From: Polysphondylium violaceum
Taxonomy: Eukaryota; Evosea; Eumycetozoa; Dictyosteliales; Dictyosteliaceae
Reading direction: 5' to 3'
Assembly (NCBI GenBank): GCA_000277445.1
Contig: AJWJ01000261.1
Span: 1 to 31,872, forward strand
Length of the DNA stretch: 31,872 nucleotides
Every line of letters starts with the position of its first letter. The first letter of the stretch is position 1. The notes under the pieces were generated by a model. That model ran no database searches, was not told the origin of the DNA, and saw nothing but the letters and a program-made list of their open reading frames with translations. Of this stretch, positions 21,281-29,712 are shown in pieces. A program made the translations under genes and the position numbers.

Positions 21281-21492
21281 AATTATCTGTACAGATGTGT
21301 ATTATTGTAAATTCGGGTTTATGATTGAGTTAATTAAACTATACTGACAGCTTTAGGTATACTTGTATTAAAATGAAAACCTATTCAGGTTGAAATTTTA
21401 CAAAATATTATGCTGGCTGGTTGGTATTGGATCCACGTGTAATTTCCACAAACATTGAAACGGGAAGTATAAAAAGAAATTAGACAAAAATA

Positions 21493-21554
21493 TAGGTTGG
21501 TTCTACTTAATTTTTTCATTAACGGTACGAGTTTTGGTTTAAAAACCCAACCTA
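21493..21554. repeat. Hairpin with taggttgg arms
   Basis: taggttgg (21493-21500) is repeated inverted as ccaaccta (21547-21554), with a 46-nt loop. No flanking target duplication was seen. Confidence 0.4.
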
Positions 21555-21635
21555 CAGTAGTAACTAAAGCCTAATCGTGTAAAAACATTATTATTAAAAA
21601 CCACAGACAAACTAAGCTCATACCAAAAAGAGAAA

Positions 21636-21851
21636 ATGAAAGTAATTTACTTTTCAAAATCAGTTAAATTCACAAAGATCTATATTGATGATGCCAGATT
21701 TCTAAACAAAGAACTTAACATTTTATCATAGAAAGGTACCAGATTTAAAGATAGGGATGGAATGAAGGTTGGGATTTTGAAAGGTGGACCAGTTAGGTTG
21801 TGTGATGAACTAGTTGGTGTGAATGTGATAGAAAAGATTCACTTACGATGA
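21636..21851 (+). pseudogene. Possible small pseudogene with one in-frame stop
   Basis: From the ATG at 21636 the frame runs MKVIYFSKSVKFTKIYIDDA and so on for 31 codons to a TAG at 21729. It then continues in the same frame with protein-like sequence (KGTRFKDRDGMKVGILKGGP, then VRLCDELVGVNVIEKIHLR) to a TGA at 21849-21851. The composition differs from the surrounding spacer. It may be a decayed host gene, or the second half may be an independent exon. No family recognised. Confidence 0.3.
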
Positions 21852-22078
21852 AGAAAAAAGAAATAAAACAAATTATAAAATAGTTTTCTATATAAAAACT
21901 TTATCCATGATTAAACTCTTATTTGATAATGGATATCACATATGCAAATATGTAATTTTTGACGTGCAAAAAATTTGAAATTTTTTAAAATATTTTGGGT
22001 CAAGATAAGTGAAAACTTTTTTTATATTTATATTCAATCATATAAATTTGTAGAGCCTTACACAAGAAGATCTAATAA

Positions 22079-23085
22079 ATGTCTGTTTTAAAACAAATAG
22101 AAGACCTTATTGAACTACAAAAAGATACATTAAAAAAAATTGAAGAAAAAGAAAATTTAATTACTAAAATAAAGGATTTAAATTCAAGAGTTGTATGTGT
22201 TACCTTATAAATTAATATTTTCAAAAAAATATTCATATTAATATTAAATTAATAAACAAATAGGAAAAAAGAATCAATGATCTTAGACGAAGCAACGATG
22301 CTCTAAAAGATAGGTTAGAAAGTCTGAGTAGAACTGCTGATGGACAATCCGTAGAGGCTTGGGGTCAACATTCTGATGAAGATGATGGTGAATTTACTGA
22401 TAGAGCGGAACAAGATTATTATGATAGTCGTCGAGCAGCTGATGAAATAGATGTTATCGAACAGGAAATTGCTTGGAATGAAGATAAAATTGATGAGTTA
22501 AAAGGTAATATTGGGAGTTATAAAAACAATATACAGAGATTAAGAAGTATGATCTCTACATATGGCAAAGACATTGAAAACCATAAATTAAGACTAGGAA
22601 AAATTTCAGATGAAATAACAAATATTTTAAATGCACCAGGTTCGCCTTCTACAAACGAAAGCTTTGGCCAACCATCTGGAAAAATTTTGGAGATTATTTC
22701 CTATCATTACTTATCAACAATTATCTCACCAGGTGAAAGCCTCGAAATTGTAGGTGGTAAGGGTGATAATGGCGTAGATTTAAAAATTATCAGTAGTGAT
22801 AAAATGGTTGCTGTTGTTCAGTGTAAACAAGGTAATCTAGAAGGAAAGGGACCTGCCATTGTTAGAGAACTTATTGGGACATGTATTATTCACGGCGTAA
22901 AAAAAGCATACTTGGTTCTCACTTCTGATACAATAACCACATCGACCAGAGAAACCATTAATCTTGCCGAAACCAAAGGCATTCAAATTACAGAAATTCT
23001 TGCCCCTACATTAAAAATCCATTTCTCTAAACTTAACCTTGAAAGCTTTAAAGATTTGGTTCAATTATTTACCAGTGCAAAATAA
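22079..23085 (+). CDS. Coiled-coil protein with C-terminal Mrr-type nuclease-like domain
   Basis: Exons 22079-22192 and 22264-23085 join at phase 0 to 311 residues; the 71-nt intron (GTATGT...ATAG) shows it is a eukaryotic gene, not bacterial contamination. Residues about 1-160 are coiled coil with an acidic insert (HSDEDDGEFTDRAEQD). Residues about 175-300 match the Mrr catalytic domain of the PD-(D/E)XK superfamily: GKILEIISYHYL with Glu at about 181, GGKGDNGVDLKI with Asp at about 210, VAVVQCKQ with Gln-x-Lys at about 224-226, then VRELIGT and AYLVLTSDTITTSTRE. In bacteria Mrr-type enzymes cut modified DNA. The Gln in place of the usual Glu is common in Mrr-like families, so activity is possible. 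Target and cellular role are unknown. The frame of exon 2 extends upstream of its first internal ATG and was set by the splice. Confidence 0.8.
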
Positions 23086-23409
23086 TACTCCGGTGTTTAT
23101 TTATCTAAATGGATTCAGTTATTTAAAATTTCATGTATTTTAATTGTATTCTAGCCTCTAAAATAAAAGTCCATTTATAAAATCTTACCATTTCGCACTT
23201 CCAACAGTTGGTCCCCTTATTTGGTGCAAAATAATACTCAGGTGCTTATTTAATTCATAAGTCCCATTTTTTTAAAAAATTGTTGGAAATAGATAATGAG
23301 ATAGTCTTATAAATCAAATTGAAATTACCCGAGAATATTCCAGAATAGTTAATAAGAAAGAAATTTATCTGATAATAAAAATTGATATTTATTAAAATTT
23401 AATACATTT

Positions 23410-23575
23410 GTAGATTTCAATAGTTAACGGTAAATTGGATTAAGTGTGAATTTGCCCTAACCTGTTGTGTCAACGTATGTCCATGGGAGTGATTGATATG
23501 AACTTTCTTTTGTACCGACTCCTATATCATACCCGCCACCAAATATAGGGCCATTATTTTTTCCTGATACTACAT
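23410..23575 (-). pseudogene. TLDc domain C-terminal remnant
   Basis: On the minus strand the sequence reads GPIFGGGYDIGVG, SSYQSLPWTYVDTTG, a stop, then GKFTLNP. It parallels GPIFGSGNDIAVG and SYQSFPWTYADTTGKGKSTL of the intact gene at 26979-25754. Only the last third of the domain remains; upstream DNA has no coiled-coil or N-terminal TLDc part. This is the left-most, most decayed member of the tandem array. Confidence 0.75.
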
Positions 23576-23646
23576 AATTTTAAGGTTAAATTTGTTTGTG
23601 AAATAACATAGGATAAATAAAAAATAGAGAATAAAAAAAAACAAAA

Positions 23647-23730
23647 ATCAAGTTTTGAGATGGGTAATCAGAAAATACCATAATCTGTCTCCTTTTTCTC
23701 CTATTGTTGTATACTCATTTGAATCATATC
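23647..23730 (-). repeat. Array spacer element, left copy
   Basis: Shares atcaagttttgaga, gggtaatc, aaaatacca, atctgtctcc and gttgtatactcattt with the copy at 27451-27543, in the same orientation. Confidence 0.6.
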
Positions 23731-24099
23731 AGGTATTATACTGATTATTAAATGAAAAAATAATACTAATAATAAAAGTTTAATAGTAATAAAATAATTT
23801 CACCCCAAACTAGGTTAAAAACAACTTTTAAAAACAGAGTTAAGATGATTTGCTGTATGACTACCATTTAACTATAACAACAATGACTCGAGTCTCTGAG
23901 ACTGCGATTATATAGGAACTAGCCAATGAGCTTTGTTATTATTGTTTTTGTAATTATATTATTATAATTATTATTATCAAAATGATGATGATAATAATAA
24001 TATGGTATTTTTTCTACTACATCATCTAAAATATGAGGCCCTTTTATTTATTTTAAAGATATTTTAAATTTAACAGAATGAATTGATATTTATTAAAAT

Positions 24100-25060
24100 T
24101 TAAATGCATTTGTAAATTTCTATAGTTTTAATGGTAAAGAATTTTGTTGGAGTAAGTGTTGATTTGCCCTTACCTGTTGTATCAACAAATGTGAATGGGA
24201 ATGATTGATGTGAACCGTTTATTGTACCAATTCCTATATCATAACCCCTACCAAACAAAGGTCCAGAACATATATTAGATGCAACATATTTTTTTTTTTT
24301 GAGCTCTTTCCTTGGGGAATATTTAGTTGGTTTAATTCCATGTTTATTAACCAATGTAAATATAAAACATTTATCATCACCATGCCAATTACCATCACTA
24401 TTCCAAGATTGACTATTATAACCACCAAACACACAACCATCTAATGTTTCAATCAATGTAATTGTAGCACCTTTACCATCACATGCTGAATGAAATGATG
24501 ATTTTTCAAAATTATTTGATGCCTATAATAAAAAGTTAGTATTGAAAACTATTAAACATTCTGGAAATCATGTATTGGATATTTACATGGTAAATTAATT
24601 CAAAATCCATTGTTTTGACATCATCAATCCACTCATTGATAATTTTAAAAGATAATTTATCAATGATATCTGATTTATATTTAGATTTGTATTTTAATAA
24701 CAAAATTTCTTGTTTACATGTTTCTATCTCTGATTTTGATACTTTATCATTTATTTCCAAAGTTTGTTCATTGACTTTTGATTCCAAACTATCGAGTTGT
24801 TGTTTTAGTGATTCATTTTCCTTTGTCAAAGTCTCTATCTTTTTGAGTATCAAGTTTAGATTTTGGTTTAGGTTATTTATCTCTTGTTGAAATCTGAGGC
24901 TTTCATTTTTGCTTCTTTCCAACTGAAAATACAATGAATTGTGATCTGTGTTTGAACAACCCACTTTCAATTGATTTCTGAATTCCCAATTCTCTTTTTG
25001 TAATTTTGCATTATCTTTTTCAAGATCTTCTCTTGTGTTACTCGTATTACTTTGAATCAT
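24100..25060 (-). CDS. Coiled-coil TLDc-domain protein, array copy 1, two exons
   Basis: Exons 25060-24587 and 24522-24100 (minus strand) join at phase 0 to 298 residues; the 64-nt intron (GTAAAT...ATAG) lies inside the TLDc domain. The shared head is MIQSNTSNTREDLEKDNAKL with QKENWEFRN and KVGCSNTDHNSLYFQLE (about 1-55), followed by a coiled coil to about 140. The TLDc domain (about 140-298) shows FELIYHASNNFEKSSFHSAC, DGKGATITLIET, VFGGYNSQSWNS, CFIFTLVNKHG, GPLFGRGYDIGIG and the end FTIKTIEIYKCI. TLDc proteins such as OXR1 and NCOA7 bind the V-ATPase and influence oxidative-stress resistance. Dictyostelids have many uncharacterised TLDc proteins, so function is inferred only. A lysine-rich insert (ELKKKKYV) from a poly-A tract distinguishes it from copy 2. 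It appears intact. Confidence 0.82.
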
Positions 25061-25260
25061 TTATATAATAGTAGAGTTTTTTATTATTAATGCTATTACT
25101 TTAGGATTGTGATTATTGTAAAAAAAAAATACACAGTGATGGTGGTGTATTCAATCTGATAGTGTGTGAATATTTTAAAAACCTAATTTTTCAAAAAATA
25201 ATGAGCATCTATTATTAGAGTGTGGTAATGGGTAGCCATGTTAACTCTTTAAAATAAATA
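25061..25260 (-). promoter_or_regulatory. Promoter block of TLDc copy 1
   Basis: Upstream DNA shares gtgatggtggtgt, a gtgtgtgaat segment followed by ttttaaaa, and a gcatctattatt block with the regions upstream of copy 2 (27060-27160), the pseudogene copy and the PAH gene. It is the most diverged of the set. Probably the promoter and 5' UTR. Confidence 0.5.
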
Positions 25261-25753
25261 TTAGTCTTTTAATGAAAAATCATTGTCTATTAAATGAGAA
25301 TTCTAAGGCTAAAATTTATAGATTAAAAAAACTATTACTGATTCAATAAAAAGGTTTCTGTTATTAAACCGGCTGTTTGAAATGAAAATGTTTTTGAGAC
25401 TATGATAAAACATTTGAGTAATGGTGTATTTTACAAATATGGGGATATTGATAAAATGGGCATACAACAAAAGAGAGAGAAACATGACATATTTATTGAA
25501 AAAATATTCATCATAGTAAAAAATAATTTACCTCCCAACAAAGGTAAAAACAACTTTAGTATTATAAACGGGGTTGCGATATTTTCTATATGTCTAACTT
25601 TAGATGTTAATACGATGGTAATTTTGAATTTCCTAACATTACCCTTATCAACGACAAATCGGCATTTTCATTGGTATAAACTTTTTTGATAAATTAAATT
25701 TTGTAATTATTTGTAGTTTCATTATCAGAAATTAAATTTGATATATATTTTAA
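25261..25753. other. Spacer between TLDc copies 1 and 2
   Basis: No intact gene. It contains the outer upstream block (aaccggctgtttgaa near 25368) and an inverted copy of the array spacer element at 25430-25495. The latter lies inside a 95-codon plus-strand open frame that I regard as derived from the repeat rather than a gene. The rest is A+T-rich. Confidence 0.5.
25430..25495 (+). repeat. Array spacer element, inverted copy
   Basis: The reverse complement of this stretch matches 27500-27565: gtttctctctcttttgttgt, then gtatgcccattttat and an atatttgtaa end. All other copies lie in the opposite orientation, so a local inversion or re-insertion occurred within the array. Confidence 0.55.
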
Positions 25754-26979
25754 TTAAACACATTTGTAGATTTCAATAGTTTTAATGGTAAATGACTTTG
25801 TTGGAGTAAGTGTTGATTTGCCCTTCCCTGTTGTGTCTGCATATGTCCAAGGGAATGATTGATATGAACCTTCTTTTGTACCAACTGCTATATCATTCCC
25901 GCTACCAAATATAGGTCCAGAATCTAAACTACATCTAACATAGTTAGTACATTTGGCCCCCGGTCCATATTTAGTTGGTTTGATTCCATGTATATTGACC
26001 ATGGTAAATATAAAACATTTATTATCACCATAATATACAATATCACTATTCCAAGATTGACTATTATAACCACCAAACACACAACCATCTGTTGTTTTAA
26101 TCAATGTAATTGTAGCACCTTTACCATCACATGCTGAATGGAATGAAGATGGTGAAAATTTATTCTCTAATGCCTTTGATAAATTTAATAAACAGTTAGT
26201 ATTGAAAACTAATAAGCATCTTTAAAGCATGGTATATTTACCTCATATAGGAGTTCAAAACCCATTGTTTTACTATCATCAATCCAATCATTAATAATTT
26301 TAAATGATGAACATTCAATGATTTTTGAATTTAAAGGATATATAAATACGTAAGAAATATTTGCTAATATGGATACTTTATCTATTTTACCCAAATTTTG
26401 TTCATTGAGTTTAGAATTCAAACTATTGTTTTGTTGTATAAGTTGTTGATTAAGTGATTCATTTGGCTTTGTTAAAGAGACTTTCTTTTCCATACTATAG
26501 TGTTGTTGATTTTTGAGATCAGTCTGCTTCGTCCTTTGTTGGTTTAATTGTTGATTGAAATTCTCTATTTTGATATTTAAAGACTCTATCTTTTCCCACA
26601 TTAAATCGGTCATTTTACTATAGTTTTCTATTTGAAAAACGTTTTTCTTATTTTCTTGATTGACATTCTCTATTTCAGTTTTTAGTTTGTCATTTAAATT
26701 TGCCAAGGATTCTATCTTATTCAACAACAGGTCCATTTTATTGTTGTGGTTATCATTTTCCTCCGATAATTTCTCCAATTGATGTTTTATGTCTTTATTC
26801 TCTTGTTTTAATCTATCATTTTCATTATTACTTGTTTTCAATTGAGCATAAAATGAATTGAGATCTGAGTTTGAGAATCCCACTTTAAAATTGTTTCTCA
26901 ATTCCCAATTTTCTTTTTGTAATCTTTCATTATCTTTTTCAAGATCTTCTCTAGTGTTACTCATATAACATTGAACCAT
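25754..26979 (-). CDS. Coiled-coil TLDc-domain protein, array copy 2, two exons
   Basis: Exons 26979-26242 and 26173-25754 (minus strand) join at phase 0 to 385 residues; the 68-nt intron sits at the same TLDc position as in copy 1. The head reads MVQCYMSNTREDLEKDNERL with QKENWELRNNFKVGFSNSD. The coiled coil is longer than in copy 1 (about 50-220), with repeated NKxDLLLNKIESL units and a Gln/Asn-rich part, and is closest to that of the PAH gene (shared EENDNHNNKMD). TLDc domain, about 225-385: GFELLYEALENKFSPSSFHS, ACDGKGATITLIKTTDG, VFGGYNSQSWNS, CFIFTMVNIHGIKPTKYGP, GPIFGSGNDIAVG, FTIKTIEIYKCV. It appears intact. As for copy 1, family knowledge suggests V-ATPase or oxidative-stress links, unproven here. 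Confidence 0.85.
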
Positions 26980-27200
26980 TTCTTAAATATTGTTATTATT
27001 ATTATTATTTATGCTATTTCTATTTATTTTGATTATTGAAAAAATAAAAATTATGATGGTTGTATGTTCAATGTGATGGTGTGTGAATAAAAATTTTAAA
27101 AAAGTGTGCATCTATTATTGCAAGCTAAAACTAAAAATAGAGTGTGGTATGGGTACCTATTTTATCTCAACACAAATAAATAATGAATAGAAACAATCAA
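26980..27200 (-). promoter_or_regulatory. Promoter block of TLDc copy 2
   Basis: Homologous to the upstream DNA of the PAH gene and the pseudogene copy: ttttgattattgaaaa (27017-27032), a gtgtgtgaat segment, gcatctattattg (27108-27120), gggtacct (27152-27159) and acacaaataaata (27170-27182) also occur in the same order at 12060-12230 upstream of the PAH gene. Confidence 0.55.
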
Positions 27201-27784
27201 AAAAAATAGATAGCAGAGATAAACTAGAGTAGGTTCACTCTAAAAATAAAAATATTAATCTTTTATTTAAAATTTAATCTTTGTTATAAATCATAAGCTT
27301 CAGGCTAGAATTAATATTTCACAACTGATTCCTTCTAGAGTTCTGTTATGTATTAAAGTACTGGTTGTTCGATGTTAAAACATTTTCAGACAATATAAAA
27401 ATATTTAAGTAATCGTTAATTAATATCTTTTTCTATTAAACCTATTGTTAAAATCAAGTTTCGAGATTGGATAAAAAAAAAATACCATTTTATCTGCCTC
27501 CCTTTTCTCTCTCTTATGTCGTATACTCATTTTATAAATATCTCTATTTTTGTAAGGTAGAGAGTAATAGTGATAATATATGATCATTGATAATAAAAAC
27601 AATTTAAAAGTAATACAATAGATGTTTTTTGTTAAATATGAAGCCGATTTATTTTTAAATGTATAGTTCATGTTTAATGAAAGAATTGATATTATTAAAA
27701 TATAGTACTCGACAAAAATATTGCAACCCCCCTATTGTTAGTAAAGTCCCTTTTCTGCAATATTTTATAAAGTCTACATTTTGG
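27201..27784. other. Spacer between TLDc copy 2 and the pseudogene copy
   Basis: Contains the outer upstream block (ggctagaatt at 27304, tggttgttcgatgt at 27362), a full copy of the array spacer element (27451-27543) and a terminal-repeat-like hairpin (27705-27766). No gene; a minus-strand open frame at 27671-27420 is the repeat read as protein. Confidence 0.5.
27451..27543 (-). repeat. Array spacer element, best copy
   Basis: A segment of about 90 bp recurs between array members. It begins with aaatcaagtttcgagattgg and includes taccattttatctgcctcc, then ttttctctc and gtatactcattt. Other copies are 23647-23730, 29212-29268 (partial), 29945-29980 (start only) and an inverted copy at 25430-25495. 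On the minus strand the copies share a peptide-like pattern (KMSIxxKREKxExDK, then YPISKLDF), suggesting debris of a coding exon. Confidence 0.65.
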
Positions 27785-27814
27785 TTTAATGTGTATCTCT
27801 CTTATTGTAATCTG
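27751..27814. repeat. 64-bp duplicated element, copy A
   Basis: ttttctgcaatattttataa through cttattgtaatctg is repeated at 29487-29550 with about two mismatches by eye. It overlaps the right arm of a perfect 11-bp inverted repeat (aaaatattgca at 27715-27725 with tgcaatatttt at 27756-27766). The left side, agtactcgacaaaaatattg next to a TA, resembles ends of Tc1/mariner-type elements; that assignment is tentative. Confidence 0.55.
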
Positions 27815-28795
27815 TTGTGTCAATGTATGTAAAAGGGAAGCTTTGAAATGTCCTACCGAATCCTAGAGGAATACTAACTGCTATATCACGCATACCAAAT
27901 ATAGGTCCAGAACTTGAACTGGATCCAACATAATGTCTGTGCTTTGGTGGTCTGGAGAATATTTAGTTGGTTTGATTCCATGTTTATTTACCAATGTAAA
28001 TATAAACATTTTTTATCACCATAATACCATTTACCATCACTATTCCATGATTGACTATTATAACCACCAAACACACAACCAAGTGTTGTTTCAATCAATG
28101 TAATTGTAGCACCTTTACCATCACATGCTGAATGAAATGATGATGCTGAAAATTCATTGTCTGATGCCTTTGATAAATATAAGTATAAAATAAAGTTAAT
28201 ATTGAAAACTAATAAACATCAGTTAATCATGTAATGGTAAATTTACCTGGTATAGTAGTTCAAAACCCATTGCTTTACTATAGTTAATCCAATCATTGAT
28301 AATTTTAAGTGAGGAATAATCGATGATATTTTATTTAAATTTATATATTAAAAACATTGTATCTTCTCTATATGTCTTTATCTCTTTACAAGTATTTGAT
28401 ACTTTATCATTCATTTTCAATTCTTGTTCATTGAGTATAGAATTCAAACTATTGTATAGTAGTTATAGTTGTTTATTTACTGATTCAATTACTTCTGCCA
28501 TAGACAATATCTTATCAGCCAAAGACTCTATCTTGTTCAACAAGAGATTCATTTTATTGTTGTGGTTATCATTTTCCTCCAATGATTTCTCTAAATCTTG
28601 TTTTATGACTTTATTCTCTTCTTTTAATTTATCATTTTCATTATTACTTGTTTCCAATTGAACATATAATGAATTATGATCCACATTGGAACAACCTACT
28701 TTCAAGTGATTTCTGAATTCCCAATTTTCTTTTTGTAATCTTTCATTATCTTTTTCAAGATCTTCTCTAGTGTTACTTGTATTAATTTGAATCAT
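27785..28795 (-). pseudogene. Coiled-coil TLDc gene, array copy 3, broken
   Basis: The full gene layout is recognisable: head MIQINTSNTREDLEKDNERL with QKENWEFRNHLKVGCSN, coiled coil with NLLLNKIESL, FKLKIINDW-like start of the TLDc domain, the conserved intron (about 28245-28170), then FSASSFHSACDGKGATITLI, VFGGYNSQSWNS, VNKHGIKPTKYSP and FPFTYIDTT. It is interrupted: in-frame stops follow VIESVNKQL and lie just before NIIDYSSLKI in the coiled-coil half. A one-base loss after GDKKC (about 28010) and a second shift near 27905 break the TLDc half, and the C-terminal end has been replaced by the 64-bp repeat. Its promoter is well preserved, so it may still be transcribed. Confidence 0.8.
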
Positions 28796-28990
28796 TTCTT
28801 TTATAGTTTAGTTGTATTTTTATTATTATTTATGTTATTTCTATCTATTGAAAAATAAAAATTTGATGGTGGTGTGAATAATTTTAAAAACCTATTTTTT
28901 TCAAATTCTAAAAATAGTGGGCACCTCTAATTGCGATTAAGATTAATCTAAAAATAGAATATGGTGAGGGGAAAGTTAGAATAGAAACAA
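28796..28990 (-). promoter_or_regulatory. Promoter block of TLDc copy 3 (pseudogene)
   Basis: Closest relative of the PAH-gene promoter: aaaatagtgggcacct (about 28912-28927) and gattaagattaatctaaaa (about 28936-28954) are near-identical to 12134-12176. Unlike its coding region, this block shows little decay. Confidence 0.55.
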
Positions 28991-29359
28991 AGAAATGAAA
29001 TAGATATCAGAGATAAAATAAAGCAATTCACTTTTTATGATATAAAATTAATCTTTGTCAGTTTAAATAAGTAGTCACTATAATTAATAATTGTAATACT
29101 CATAGAACAATAAACTATAACTAATTAAGACAAAAATGAAAAAGATAAAAAGAAATCACCAGATAGTAAAATTGTTAATCAATGATCAAATGGTGTCAGA
29201 ATAAATACAAATCTTAAGATTGGGTAAAAAGAATACCTATTTTATCTATCTCCATTTTTGTATAGGTAAATAATTTCACCCCTGCGCCTTTTTCTTGTTT
29301 TTTATTCAACTGGGTACGTTTTTGGATAAAAGAAGATTCAGGCGATCGTTGGATGCCCT
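28991..29359. other. Spacer with partial spacer element
   Basis: A+T-rich; a shortened spacer-element copy lies at 29212-29268. The stretch at 29276-29357 (cccctgcgcctttttcttg and following) has unusual GC for the array and no recognised content. Confidence 0.4.
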
Positions 29360-29712
29360 ACTTTATCATTTATTTCAAAATGTTGCTTATTGAGTTTTGA
29401 TTCCAAACTATCGTTTGTTGTTTTAGTGATTCATTAGCCTTTGTCAATGACTCTAACTTGCTTAACAATAAATCTAATTTGTTTTGTTTTCTGCAATATT
29501 TTATAAAGTCTGCATTTTGGTTTATTGTGTATCTCTCTTATTGTAATCTGCGGTTTTCATAACTGCTTGATTCTAATTGAACTTACAATGAATTGTGATC
29601 CACATTTTAACAACCACTTTCAATTGATTTCTGAATTGCCAATTCTCTTTTCTAATCTTTAATTATCTTTTTCAAGATCTTCTCTTGAATTACTCATATT
29701 ACTTAGAATCAT
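29360..29712 (-). pseudogene. Coiled-coil head relic, array copy 4
   Basis: Minus-strand relic starting MILSNMSNSREDLEKDN and then a stop. It keeps recognisable DNA for the KENWEFRNQLK and SNxDHNSL segments in shifted frames and part of the coiled coil, interrupted by the 64-bp repeat at 29487-29550. No TLDc part follows. Multiple frame breaks show it is long dead. Confidence 0.75.
29487..29550. repeat. 64-bp duplicated element, copy B
   Basis: Near-identical second copy of the element at 27751-27814. Here it lies inside the coiled-coil relic of an array member and lacks the left hairpin arm. Confidence 0.6.

Larger units (their letters stand above)
21281..22078. other. Intergenic region with hairpin and a broken open frame
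   Basis: Between the orphan gene and the Mrr-like gene. It holds an 8-bp-stem hairpin (21493-21554), an open frame interrupted by one stop (21636-21851), and an A+T-rich promoter-like stretch at 21880-22078 before the next gene. Confidence 0.45.
23086..24099. other. Spacer between Mrr-like gene and TLDc array
   Basis: Contains a duplicated scrap of the gene end (gcaaaataatactc at 23078-23091 recurs at 23224-23237), a TLDc C-terminal remnant (23410-23575), one copy of the array spacer element (23647-23730) and A+T-rich DNA. No intact gene. Confidence 0.55.

Noticed and set aside
25402-25689. 95-codon plus-strand open frame between TLDc copies
   Set aside because: Its most protein-like part is the inverted copy of the array spacer element; no start context, intron or conserved continuation supports a gene.
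27420-27671. 83-codon minus-strand open frame
   Set aside because: It is a spacer-element copy read as protein, followed by A+T-biased sequence.
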